Source: Flavobacteriales bacterium (lineage in GTDB: Bacteria; Bacteroidota; Bacteroidia; UBA10329). From it: DNA of 52,756 bases. The stretch's first letter is position 1, and the number at the start of each line of letters is the position of its first letter. The stretch is from the NCBI GenBank assembly GCA_021741155.1, contig JAIOYP010000027.1, positions 1 through 52,756 on the forward strand, in the 5' to 3' direction. This document shows positions 26,705 through 34,653 of this stretch, piece after piece. A model generated the notes under the pieces. It saw only the letters and a list, made by a program, of their open reading frames with translations, ran no database searches and had not been told where the DNA came from. A program made the translations under genes and the position numbers.

Positions 26705-29149
26705 TTAGACCTTTATCCCAATCGTCACAAAAAACGTTCTGCCTGATGAGGGGATAATTCCCGGCCCAGGATAACCCGTTGCTCTCCTAGTGAAGTATTT
26801 GTTATCGGTGATGTTCTCAATTCCCGCATTGAAGGTGAACTTCCAGTACTTGTAACCTAAGTTCAAATCCATCACATAATAAGAAGGAATGATACCGTTG
26901 ACCGCATTACCCGTTTGAATGGAATTGGTGGCATCTGTAAACTGCTGATCGGTGTAGGAAAACAAATAAGACATCTTGAGGTCCTTCCAAGCAAGGTCTA
27001 GCCCCGTTCGGATGAGAAAGGCTGGCGTCAGCTCCACACGTTTGTTCTTAAAAGCCGTCTCATCCGAAGAAACATACCGTGCATCAAGCCATGTAATGTT
27101 GGTGAAGATGCCCATCTTCCAATCGGAGGTTGGAAGAAACGTTTCGATGGCATTCCAACGCAGGTAGCTCTCCACTCCTACTGTTCGGGCATTGGCAATG
27201 TTTGTTCTCAGCCTGTACACGCTAAAGAGTTCGGGATCCACCTGCTGCACATAGCCAATGCGGTCATTATACATCATCAGAAACCCTGTAATGTCGAACT
27301 GAAAGGCATTCTTCACTCGGCCACGAATGCCGAGATCGACATTGAAACCCGTTTCGTCCTTCATGTTTGGGTCAATTTTGGCACTAGGCGTGCTTACCCA
27401 CAGGTCGTTGAAGTTGATGGGCTTGTAATTCTGCGAGAAGTTGGCGTACACTTCCAGTCCTTTCAGCGGTTTGTAGCTTGCCCCCAACCCAAACAGCGGA
27501 AACCACCGTTTGCTTCGGGTTTCCCCTGTATTCAAGCTATCTAGGATGACATTATCCGCTTGATCGCGATAGACGAATCTGGCAGAACCAACCGTCTTTG
27601 TGTCGATGTATTCAATCCGAACTCCTGGGGTAATACTGACTTTCTTATGTACGTTGAAGATATTCTCGGCAAACCAGGCCACATTCCCGCTCGGATGACT
27701 GGAAGAGGATTCGTTTGCCACCACATCTTCATATTCAAACACATGATCGTAGGTCGAATCTGCCGCGCCTTGTCTACTCTTGGTAAAACCTTTGTACAAG
27801 CGAACGCCCGTAAGGAAAACCTGCGGTTGACTCTTGATTTGATAATGCTGCATGTATCGGAACTCGGCTCCAATGTTCTTGAACTCGCCACGAATCAAAT
27901 TCCTATACTTCTGAAGGTCTGTTGATGCTGGATTATTGATGGGGTCGCTTTGGTTTGGCGTTCCGTTGAAACCCAAGGCCTCGCGCGAAGCAATCAAACC
28001 AAACAAACGCACATCCAACTTTGAAGAGGAACTGAACTCGTGGTTTATGGCCAAAGACATCACGTTCCACTTCACTCTAAACCAGTTTCTATCGCGGTAC
28101 GCAGCCTGCGCGTCTTGATTGAATTGCGCATCCGTCAATCCACCCGCTTGCTGCGCCAAATACCACATGCGCGTGTATTCCATCTTGATGGTGGTTCCCT
28201 TCTTGGATGTATAGCGAAGTCCTGCAAAAGCGGTGTAGTTGTCGAAATCGGAATTGCAACGCCAGCATTTCCCGAATTTGTATTGGAAGAATGAATAGTA
28301 ATTGAACCTACCGATGGTGCCACCAATGGCATTGTAAGAATTGTAAAAGCGATAAGAACCCACCGACTGACTACTCTCTACCTCAAACTTCTTGTCCTTC
28401 GGGCCTTCTTTCATAATGAAGTTGAGCATGCCGCCAAACTGCGGACCGTACTGCAAGGATGCCGCGCCACGCACCACTTCCACCTTTTCTATGGATTGCA
28501 TGGGTGGCGAATAATAGCTTTCGGGATAGCCGAGCGCATCGGCAGCAATATCGTAGCCGTTCTGCCGCGTGTTGAAGTTCTCTGTTCGGCTCGGACTCAG
28601 CCCTCTACCTCCTACTCCAATCTGAATGCCTGCACAATCCGATTCCCAAATATTGAGACCAGCCACTTGTGCAAAAATCTGGCGTGCTCGATTAGAAGCT
28701 AAGTTGGCGGTGAGGTTGCTTAATTGAATGACCTCTGTTTTCTTACCCGCATAAATGGCCATTCCCTCCACAGGCCGAAGTGTTGTCATTGCATTGGTTT
28801 CTTCCTTCTTGCCCGAAACAGTCACGCTTTCCAAATCTTGAGAAAGCGGTGAAAGCTGAATGTCTAAGCGATGGGTGCCGTTCTTGGGGTCGAGGGTGCG
28901 TTCTTCCTTCTTGTAACCAGGTTGGAAAAAGGTCAGCTTCTTAACGCCTGGCCCGAGGCCAACAATACGGTAATTGCCTTTCTCATCCGTCAACTGATTA
29001 TCCGTGATTCCATCCACATGAACAACCACACCAAACATGGGTGCGTTCTGGTTATCCTGCACGGTTCCCTTAATGATGATTTGCGCGAAACCATTCGTTG
29101 CCGCCCAAAGCATCAAGAATACTATCAACCGACCGCTACTCACCTTCAT
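26705..29149 (-). CDS. TonB-dependent receptor, FecA-like, of an iron-uptake type operon
   Basis: 814 aa from ATG 29149 (MKVSSGRLIVFLMLWAATNGFAQ, signal peptide); a longer reading from 29227 only adds a frame that overlaps the upstream stub. A carboxypeptidase-like domain (IIIKGTVQDNQNAPMFGVVVHVDGITDNQLTDEKGNYRIVGL) is followed by the plug (RQIFAQVAGLNIWESDCAGIQIGVGGRG...IEKVEVVRGAASLQYGPQFGGMLNFI) and a long barrel ending in FFVTIGIKV. It resembles the ferric-dicitrate receptor branch. The start overlaps the stub stop by ATGA. With imelysin and DUF4856 upstream it probably imports a ferric chelate; the ligand is not known. Confidence 0.9.
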   Translation of the reverse strand: MKVSSGRLIVFLMLWAATNGFAQIIIKGTVQDNQNAPMFGVVVHVDGITDNQLTDEKGNYRIVGLGPGVKKLTFFQPGYKKEERTLDPKNGTHRLDIQLSPLSQDLESVTVSGKKEETNAMTTLRPVEGMAIYAGKKTEVIQLSNLTANLASNRARQIFAQVAGLNIWESDCAGIQIGVGGRGLSPSRTENFNTRQNGYDIAADALGYPESYYSPPMQSIEKVEVVRGAASLQYGPQFGGMLNFIMKEGPKDKKFEVESSQSVGSYRFYNSYNAIGGTIGRFNYYSFFQYKFGKCWRCNSDFDNYTAFAGLRYTSKKGTTIKMEYTRMWYLAQQAGGLTDAQFNQDAQAAYRDRNWFRVKWNVMSLAINHEFSSSSKLDVRLFGLIASREALGFNGTPNQSDPINNPASTDLQKYRNLIRGEFKNIGAEFRYMQHYQIKSQPQVFLTGVRLYKGFTKSRQGAADSTYDHVFEYEDVVANESSSSHPSGNVAWFAENIFNVHKKVSITPGVRIEYIDTKTVGSARFVYRDQADNVILDSLNTGETRSKRWFPLFGLGASYKPLKGLEVYANFSQNYKPINFNDLWVSTPSAKIDPNMKDETGFNVDLGIRGRVKNAFQFDITGFLMMYNDRIGYVQQVDPELFSVYRLRTNIANARTVGVESYLRWNAIETFLPTSDWKMGIFTNITWLDARYVSSDETAFKNKRVELTPAFLIRTGLDLAWKDLKMSYLFSYTDQQFTDATNSIQTGNAVNGIIPSYYVMDLNLGYKYWKFTFNAGIENITDNKYFTRRATGYPGPGIIPSSGRTFFVTIGIKV

Positions 29150-29313
29150 ACTCCAGTATCCATTGTTTGTGCAACCAGCCAACCATTGTGCATAAACCGA
29201 ACAGTTCCGGCAAATATCATGAAGCAAAAAAGCAAACGAACCGTGACTAGAGGCGCAATGCTCACATCACGATTCAAAATACGTTTGCTATTCGATACGA
29301 TGGAGGACAGCAT
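29146..29313 (-). pseudogene. 55-aa N-terminal stub of an HTTM-type membrane protein
   Basis: The stop of the imelysin gene overlaps an ATG (TAATG at 29311-29315). The frame from it reads 55 codons and ends in a TGA that overlaps the receptor start (ATGA, 29146-29149). The peptide has NRDVSIAPLVTVRLLFC and then FMIFAGTVRFMHNGWL, which fits the first membrane segment of Bacteroidota HTTM proteins (vitamin-K-carboxylase-like, several hundred aa long, often next to imelysin genes). Everything after that segment is missing. An in-frame deletion that kept both coupling signals explains this best; a genuine 55-aa membrane peptide is the alternative. Family recalled, not searched. Confidence 0.6.
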
Positions 29314-30434
29314 TAATCCCCGTCATTGTCTTGATAATTAATCTGAACACTTAGAGCCGAAGTCATATCGCTCTTAATCATTGGAACCAACATTTGCATT
29401 TCCAAATAAGCATCATCCACAATTTGCTTGTTGCTTATCAACGTTTCAGACATGGGATCAGGAATGAGTTGCATGGCCGCTTGAATATCAACGAAATGTT
29501 CTGCGATATCGTCTGCAAGCGTGATTCCTCCGTTCTGCACTTCTGCATCCGTTAATGGCCTTACGCACGCCAAATAATCTTGTATGCCGAGATTGTCTGC
29601 GCCATTTTCACCAATTCCTCCATACATCCTTTTTAACCCTACAAGCTGACGAACGGCCAATTGAGCCGAACCATCTGCATAATAAGCCTCTACAGACTCA
29701 GGAATAACTGTTCCTCCATTGAATTTGCCCAATGGAATTTTGAACTTAAAGTTCTTAAGCGTCTCAAAATCGAAGTTCAACTCATTTACCAAAAGTGAAA
29801 TAGATGTTCCTTCGGCAGTCCCCACATTGGAAATAAACTGCGTGCGATAAGAATCCCAACCAAGATTGATTTGCGAAACTGTTGTCTTCATTTCAGAAAC
29901 AAGTCCTTGCAAATACGCCTTTCGAGTATCACCAGAAACCCCAGTGGTAAAAAGGTCAGTAACCTCCTGATTCGTCATAGTGCCATCACCAAAAATCAAA
30001 TACTCCATAGCAGGAAAGCCTACGGTTGATTTAGCGCTGCTAGCAACCGCAACTTCATCCACAATATTCTGCTCAATAGCAATCGTATTCGTTGGAAACG
30101 TATTGAAACGCTCTCGAAAAGGCACACCATTAATCAATCCCGGACCAAAAGCAAAGGTTCCGCAATCTTCGTACGCCAAGTAAGTTGCACCAAAAGTTAC
30201 GCGGATTTCAACCAACAAACCGGGTGTTGGATCAGCCACAAAGGTTTGAACCGAAGCATCTAAAAGTGCCAATCCTGCATTCAGATTTTCAAATCGAGGA
30301 ATGATAATGTTGTCCGCATAATTGATCAACATTTCAGTCTGATTGAACTCGCAATTGACCAGTTTATCATCTGGCCCATTGCAACTTGCGGTAAGGATTA
30401 GAACGCCACTGACTACTCCAATAATATTTCTCAT
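29313..30434 (-). CDS. Imelysin-family lipoprotein
   Basis: 373 aa. Lipobox LTASC with Cys18. Helical protein of the imelysin/IrpA family, linked to iron uptake in several bacteria: INYADNIIIPRFENLNAGLALLDASVQTF at the start and the duplicated-helix pattern later. The family motif GxHxxE appears as GFPAME (139-144), with Pro in place of His, followed by YLIFGDG. It starts inside the end of the DUF4856 gene (ATGA overlap, 30431-30434) and its own stop overlaps the HTTM-like stub. Confidence 0.88.
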   Translation of the reverse strand: MRNIIGVVSGVLILTASCNGPDDKLVNCEFNQTEMLINYADNIIIPRFENLNAGLALLDASVQTFVADPTPGLLVEIRVTFGATYLAYEDCGTFAFGPGLINGVPFRERFNTFPTNTIAIEQNIVDEVAVASSAKSTVGFPAMEYLIFGDGTMTNQEVTDLFTTGVSGDTRKAYLQGLVSEMKTTVSQINLGWDSYRTQFISNVGTAEGTSISLLVNELNFDFETLKNFKFKIPLGKFNGGTVIPESVEAYYADGSAQLAVRQLVGLKRMYGGIGENGADNLGIQDYLACVRPLTDAEVQNGGITLADDIAEHFVDIQAAMQLIPDPMSETLISNKQIVDDAYLEMQMLVPMIKSDMTSALSVQINYQDNDGD

Positions 30435-31567
30435 TTAATTTCTCCTGTTGGAAAAGCCATTCTTACGTGGCTAATTGCATCTTGTAATTGCGTATCGGTA
30501 ACGGTATATAAATTGGATGTAAGACCCACTTCCATCAACGCGTCTTCAATATGCGAATATGTGTAATGTGGCGGGAATTTAGAATTTCCTCCGTTAAAAT
30601 GGTACTTCAACGCAAGCATAAATCCGATTGCTTCGCTCATTACGTGATGTCTTTTATACTCAGACGTTCCTGAGGTTGATAGTGCTTGATCCAGATAATC
30701 GATAGCAGAAGCAGCCGAAACGATAGCCCATTTTTCCATGATTACTTCGATGGCTGCATCACGTGCTTCGTAGTCTTTTGCAGTAATAGCAGCACGGGCT
30801 GTTCTGAACGCGGTAGCAATATCATCGTTTATTCCAGGATACAATCCTTCGTTCCGTGTGTTGCAGTACTTGGCCCAAAACTGAGAATCACCAATTGAAA
30901 CTGAACTTGGAAAGTCGGTTGGTGCGCCAAAATATCCGAAAGCTTCATCAAAATAATGTTCCATGTCTGTATAATTTTCACCCGCTGCGAAATCATCATT
31001 TCCTACCAAACCCATTCTATCTGCTGAAAGATAAATTTCCATTGCCTGATAATAGAACACAGCTCCCATCAATCCTTTCTCTACCACTTGAGCCAGTTCT
31101 AGACCATTGGCAGTTACGCGGTAACCTTTGGTTAAATCTGCGCTTCCTTCTACCAAAACACCAGCCGTTCCGTTTGAAGCAGTACCTACAGCTTGACTTA
31201 CCAAAGCGGCTTCTTCAAGAAACTGAAGGAACATAGTAGTATCAGGAGCAAAGCATTTTGACTTCAAATCCTTAGAATAAGTCTGACCAGTAAATGGATT
31301 ATTCTGATTTCGGAACATGTCCTTTAGAAGGTTCTCATCCAAACTAGCTGAACCAACTGTGTTTACTGATTTCATGTAAGTCCCCAATTGAGACAACATG
31401 TCTAATCGTTGTACTTGACCGCTTACATCAACTGTAGAAGCTCCGCTTCTGGTGAATTCGTAAGTAGAAGGAACATCCAGTTTATCATCTTCTTGATTGC
31501 ACGATGATAAGATTGCTGATGTGCCAATGAGTAGCACGCTGTAACGGAGTAGTTGATATATTTTCAA
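30431..31567 (-). CDS. DUF4856-family lipoprotein
   Basis: 378 aa. Lipobox ILSSC (Cys23). Matches the DUF4856 pattern: YEFTRSGASTVDVSGQVQRLDMLSQLGTYMKS near the start, an AQVVEKGLMGAVFYYQA segment, YFDEAFGYFGAPTDFP, and the ending HVRMAFPTGEIK. The family is typically found next to imelysin genes and TonB receptors in Bacteroidota, which suggests a surface or periplasmic iron-binding role; none is proven. First gene of the operon, with its own promoter at 31605-31636 and an ATGA overlap with the imelysin gene. Confidence 0.85.
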   Translation of the reverse strand: MKIYQLLRYSVLLIGTSAILSSCNQEDDKLDVPSTYEFTRSGASTVDVSGQVQRLDMLSQLGTYMKSVNTVGSASLDENLLKDMFRNQNNPFTGQTYSKDLKSKCFAPDTTMFLQFLEEAALVSQAVGTASNGTAGVLVEGSADLTKGYRVTANGLELAQVVEKGLMGAVFYYQAMEIYLSADRMGLVGNDDFAAGENYTDMEHYFDEAFGYFGAPTDFPSSVSIGDSQFWAKYCNTRNEGLYPGINDDIATAFRTARAAITAKDYEARDAAIEVIMEKWAIVSAASAIDYLDQALSTSGTSEYKRHHVMSEAIGFMLALKYHFNGGNSKFPPHYTYSHIEDALMEVGLTSNLYTVTDTQLQDAISHVRMAFPTGEIK

Positions 31568-31604
31568 GAAATCAGATTATTTAGATTGATTTTAAATAGC
31601 GGTG

Positions 31605-31636
31605 CAAATCTATCCTCATGGTACACCACGTGCAAT
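31605..31636 (-). promoter_or_regulatory. Promoter of the DUF4856-imelysin-receptor operon
   Basis: On the minus strand TAGATTTG (31605-31612) is an exact TAnnTTTG -7 box with ATTG (31633-31636) 20 bases upstream as the -33 box. The leader is about 30 bases. I looked for a Fur box in this region and saw only AT-rich sequence without a convincing palindrome. Confidence 0.7.
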
Positions 31637-31657
31637 ACCTAGTTCGGGGTATAGAGC

Positions 31658-31691
31658 AAAAAAAAGCCCCGAACCTTACGGAACGGGGCTT
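31658..31691 (-). terminator. Terminator of the T9SS cargo gene
   Basis: Stem AAGCCCCG (31664-31671) with CGGGGCTT (31684-31691), plus inner CC/GG pairs around an AA/AA internal loop, followed on the minus strand by eight T. A second GTTCGGGG at 31642-31649 could pair with the same strand at 31667-31674, an alternative fold. Confidence 0.85.
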
Positions 31692-31711
31692 AAACTCAAA
31701 CTAAGTGATTC

Positions 31712-32620
31712 TTAGTTAGTGTACATTTTATTTGTAAGCATTGTCTTACCATCAGAGATAGTATAAACATAGATACCAGCTGCGTGCTGATTTCCGTTGA
31801 ATTTTACAGAGTTAACACCTCTCTCAACATCAAACTTCTCAGAATGAATTTTGCTTCCAAGGATGCTGTAAACGTTGAATTCAAGACCATCCATGTTGTA
31901 TGGAGCGTTGAATGAAATGTTTGTGATTCCAGTAGCTGGATCAACGTAGTTGTTTACAAGCATGAATTTGCTTTCATCTACTTCAACGATTCCAACACCG
32001 CTAGCTTGAGCAACCAACCAGTAGCTATCAACGGTGATAAGACCACCACCAAGTGTAGCAGGAACATCAGACATCCAAGAACCATTTTGGATGATAGTGC
32101 TCAAATCTGGGTTAGTACCAGCAATACGAACGTTAACATCAATTTCCAATTGAACCATTCCAATTGAACCATTAGCCAATGTGTTCCACTGAGCTTCAGT
32201 ACCATTGATGTAAACACATCCTTGTGTAGTTGTCTGGCTTGGAGGTGTTCCACCGTTAAACCAAATACCAAAAGGAGCAGTTGTTGCGTTATACGAAGGA
32301 TCCGTTTCAGGGATGTTTGTTCCGTATGTCATTCCTGTGGGCACATTACGTACTTCAACAATTTTAAACGCATCGATATAAACAGTAACATCTGTTGGGC
32401 TTCCTGGAACGATTTCGAATGCAAAAAGTGTATCGGTGAACGTAACTAGGTCAACAATACGGCTTTGATCACCACAACCTACGCAAGTATAAACAGTTTC
32501 CAAGCTATCTGGAAAAAGACCAAAAGGTGAACTTGCTAAAGCAGGATCAGGAGTACATTGGGCACTTGCAACACTTACTGAAAGCGCACCGGCAATAATT
32601 GAAAGTAGAACTTTTTTCAT
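31712..32620 (-). CDS. Secreted protein with T9SS type A sorting domain
   Basis: 302 aa from ATG 32620 (MKKVLLSIIAGALSVSVASAQ, signal peptide); a longer reading from 32704 has no signal. The last 85 residues are a T9SS type A sorting domain: a proline/asparagine-rich entry (NNYVDPATGITNISFNAPYN), EFNVYSILGSKIHSEKF, and the ending AAGIYVYTISDGKTMLTNKMYTN, so the protein should cross the outer membrane by type IX secretion. The central domain is beta-rich with CVGCG near residue 45 and no family I can name. It lies 43 bases after the STAS gene. Confidence 0.85.
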   Translation of the reverse strand: MKKVLLSIIAGALSVSVASAQCTPDPALASSPFGLFPDSLETVYTCVGCGDQSRIVDLVTFTDTLFAFEIVPGSPTDVTVYIDAFKIVEVRNVPTGMTYGTNIPETDPSYNATTAPFGIWFNGGTPPSQTTTQGCVYINGTEAQWNTLANGSIGMVQLEIDVNVRIAGTNPDLSTIIQNGSWMSDVPATLGGGLITVDSYWLVAQASGVGIVEVDESKFMLVNNYVDPATGITNISFNAPYNMDGLEFNVYSILGSKIHSEKFDVERGVNSVKFNGNQHAAGIYVYTISDGKTMLTNKMYTN

Positions 32621-32663
32621 GATTTTTATTTGTAATTGATTAGAGTTTACGTGTTTAAAAAAA

Positions 32664-33035
32664 TTATTCGTCACCAAGGTCTTTTTCAATAGACTCCATG
32701 GCAAGAAGGTCGGTTGCTTCCTTCAAAGTTGGTGTAATATTCAGAATTGTATCTAACTGAGATATAGAAATCAACTTAGAAACTGAACGCTGTAGTCCGC
32801 AAAGGACAAAAGACCCACCTGAGTTCTTGCAAAGTCGGTTTGCAACCAGAATGGCGCTTAAACCTGAACTGTCGCAATAACGAGTGTCTTCAAGATCAAT
32901 AATTATGTTTTTGAACTCATCTGCATTAAGCACAACCAGTTCTGACTTTAGGGAAGGAGATATTTGGCTATCCAATTTCTCCACTTTCACCTTAACTACT
33001 GCGTAGTTATCTTTCTTGAGTATTTCGAAATTCAT
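32664..33035 (-). CDS. STAS-domain protein (anti-sigma factor antagonist type)
   Basis: 123 aa, a single STAS domain. FKNIIIDLEDTRYCDSSGLSAILVANRLCKNSGG contains the D-S-S-G-L motif whose first Ser is the phosphorylation site in SpoIIAA-like proteins. The protein would act as a phospho-switch that titrates an anti-sigma or kinase protein. No partner lies next to it; the SiaB/SiaC pair is 5.5 kb away. An exact TAACTTTG -7 box lies 15-22 bases upstream (33050-33057). Confidence 0.9.
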   Translation of the reverse strand: MNFEILKKDNYAVVKVKVEKLDSQISPSLKSELVVLNADEFKNIIIDLEDTRYCDSSGLSAILVANRLCKNSGGSFVLCGLQRSVSKLISISQLDTILNITPTLKEATDLLAMESIEKDLGDE

Positions 33036-33049
33036 GTATGGCTTTGTTG

Positions 33050-33057
33050 CAAAGTTA
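33050..33057 (-). promoter_or_regulatory. -7 element of the STAS gene promoter
   Basis: TAACTTTG on the minus strand, an exact match to TAnnTTTG, 14 bases before the start codon at 33035. The -33 position is T-rich (TTTCG) without an exact TTTG. Confidence 0.6.
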
Positions 33058-33102
33058 CCAAAATTTTAAAGTCGAAAGGTAATACCAATTTTGATACGTG
33101 GA

Positions 33103-34038
33103 TTACGATTCCTGTTCAATTTTTCCAGCAAGCAAATAAATAACTGCCATTCTTATGGCAACACCGTTCTCAACTTGATCCAGAATCATAGATTGTTCGC
33201 TGTCTGCCACGTCTGATGTTACTTCCACTCCCCTATTAATAGGACCAGGATGCATCACAGAAATCTTTTTATTTAAACCATCCAAAATATTCTTATTCAA
33301 ACCGTATTGAAGAGAATATTCGCGCAGCGATGGGAAATATTTAACGTCTTGCCGTTCCATTTGAATCCGCAGCATGTTTGCTACATCGCACCATTCAAGC
33401 GCTTTTATCAGGTTTGGTTCGTACGTCACCCCAAGCGATTCAATGTGTTTAGGAATTAGCGTTGCAGGTCCGCAAACTCTGACCTCTGCGCCTAACTTAT
33501 GAAGCGTGAAGATGTTCGATAATGCAACACGCGAATGCAAAATGTCTCCAACAATCACAACCTTTTTTCCAGCAACTTCTCCATACTTCTCTCTTATAGA
33601 GTAGGCATCAAGAAGCCCTTGTGTTGGATGCTCGTGGGTCCCGTCTCCAGCATTGACAATGACCGCATTGATGTGCTTTGCCAAAAACTGCCCAGCTCCT
33701 GGCAATGGATGGCGCATTACAACCATATCCACTTTCATGGCCAAGATGTTGTTCACCGTATCAAGCAGGGTTTCGCCCTTAGTCACAGATGAAGCGGATG
33801 CTGAAAAATTAATCACATCTGCAGAAAGTCGTTTTTCTGCGAGTTCAAACGAAAGTTTTGTTCTGGTGGAATTTTCGAAAAAGAGATTTGCAATAGTTAT
33901 ATCTCTCAGCGATGGGACTTTCTTAATAGGTCTATTGATGACCTGCTTAAAATTATCAGCTGTCTGAAAAATCAGTTCAATATCCTCTTTGGTGATGTAT
34001 TTGATTCCGAGAAGATGCTTTACCGATAACCCGCTCAT
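33103..34038 (-). CDS. pyrB: Aspartate carbamoyltransferase catalytic subunit
   Basis: 311 aa, normal length. Condenses carbamoyl phosphate and aspartate in pyrimidine synthesis. STRTKLSFE (57-65) binds carbamoyl phosphate, SSVTKGET (around 83-90) supplies the Lys from the neighbouring subunit, HPTQ (137-140) is the second substrate motif, and MHPGPINRGVE is the aspartate loop. The start overlaps the end of pyrR (ATGA at 34035-34038), giving a pyrR-pyrB operon. No regulatory chain pyrI follows. Confidence 0.97.
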   Translation of the reverse strand: MSGLSVKHLLGIKYITKEDIELIFQTADNFKQVINRPIKKVPSLRDITIANLFFENSTRTKLSFELAEKRLSADVINFSASASSVTKGETLLDTVNNILAMKVDMVVMRHPLPGAGQFLAKHINAVIVNAGDGTHEHPTQGLLDAYSIREKYGEVAGKKVVIVGDILHSRVALSNIFTLHKLGAEVRVCGPATLIPKHIESLGVTYEPNLIKALEWCDVANMLRIQMERQDVKYFPSLREYSLQYGLNKNILDGLNKKISVMHPGPINRGVEVTSDVADSEQSMILDQVENGVAIRMAVIYLLAGKIEQES

Positions 34039-34586
34039 TCCTGCTCTGATGAAAAAAGTTTAACTGTGTCGTTGCCTCCACTTTCCGTGAGTGCAACTTC
34101 TACCTTTTCTGATACAATTGTGTCTATTCTAACCCCGACATAATTCGGTTCTATCGGAAGTTGTCTACTGAATCGTCTATCAATGAGAACTACCAATTCA
34201 ATAACAGATGGTCTTCCAAACGCCATAAGCGCGTCCATTCCAGCACGGATTGTTCTTCCCGTAAAAAGCACATCATCAATCATAATGACTTTTTTTCCTT
34301 CCACAAGAAAATCCATCTTGTTCTTAGAAGGAATAAGTGGAATCTCGTGTCTACGGTGATCGTCCCTATTAAAAGTGATATCTAACCAGCCAAGTTGAAT
34401 TTGCTTTCCGGTTAGTATCTGCAATCGTTCGTGAATACGCTGCGCAACAAATACACCTCGTGGCTGAAGCCCGACCAAAACCGTTTTTGAAAAATCGTTG
34501 TGATTTTCAATGAGCTGATAGCAGATTCTCTCAATAGAAAGATTGAGCTGCTTACTGTCTAAAATTATTCGTGACCCAATGCTCAT
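34035..34586 (-). CDS. pyrR: PyrR, bifunctional regulator/uracil phosphoribosyltransferase
   Basis: 183 aa. Type I PRTase fold with the PRPP motif VIMIDDVLFTGRT (100-112) and LVGLQPRGVFVAQRI, LDITFNRDDHRRHEIPLIPSK, all typical of PyrR. In Firmicutes it binds pyr mRNA to cause attenuation. Here the predicted transcript starts only a few bases before the ATG (TACATTTG at 34597-34604), so there is no leader attenuator in front of this operon. It may act only as an enzyme or elsewhere. Confidence 0.93.
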   Translation of the reverse strand: MSIGSRIILDSKQLNLSIERICYQLIENHNDFSKTVLVGLQPRGVFVAQRIHERLQILTGKQIQLGWLDITFNRDDHRRHEIPLIPSKNKMDFLVEGKKVIMIDDVLFTGRTIRAGMDALMAFGRPSVIELVVLIDRRFSRQLPIEPNYVGVRIDTIVSEKVEVALTESGGNDTVKLFSSEQE

Positions 34587-34596
34587 TGAACTGGCG

Positions 34597-34604
34597 CAAA
34601 TGTA
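34597..34604 (-). promoter_or_regulatory. -7 element of the pyrR-pyrB promoter
   Basis: TACATTTG on the minus strand, exact TAnnTTTG, 10 bases before the pyrR ATG. The -33 position falls in the T-rich tail of the rpsA terminator. Confidence 0.65.
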
Positions 34605-34617
34605 CTTCGATAATAGG

Positions 34618-34647
34618 TAAAAAAAAACCCCGCTTAAAGCGGGGTTT
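34618..34647 (-). terminator. rpsA terminator
   Basis: 9-bp GC-rich stem AAACCCCGC (34625-34633) with GCGGGGTTT (34639-34647), loop TTAAA, followed on the minus strand by a run of nine T. It sits 7 bases past the rpsA stop. Confidence 0.93.
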
Positions 34648-34653
34648 CTTTTC

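Noticed and set aside
29150..29227. Extended N-terminus of the receptor (from 29227)
   Set aside because: It gives a Cys-rich stretch without signal peptide and overlaps the frame of the HTTM-like stub; ATG 29149 opens straight into a signal peptide.
31568..31636. Fur box upstream of the DUF4856-imelysin-receptor operon
   Set aside because: The region is AT-rich but no stretch matches the GATAATGATAATCATTATC palindrome closely enough to report.
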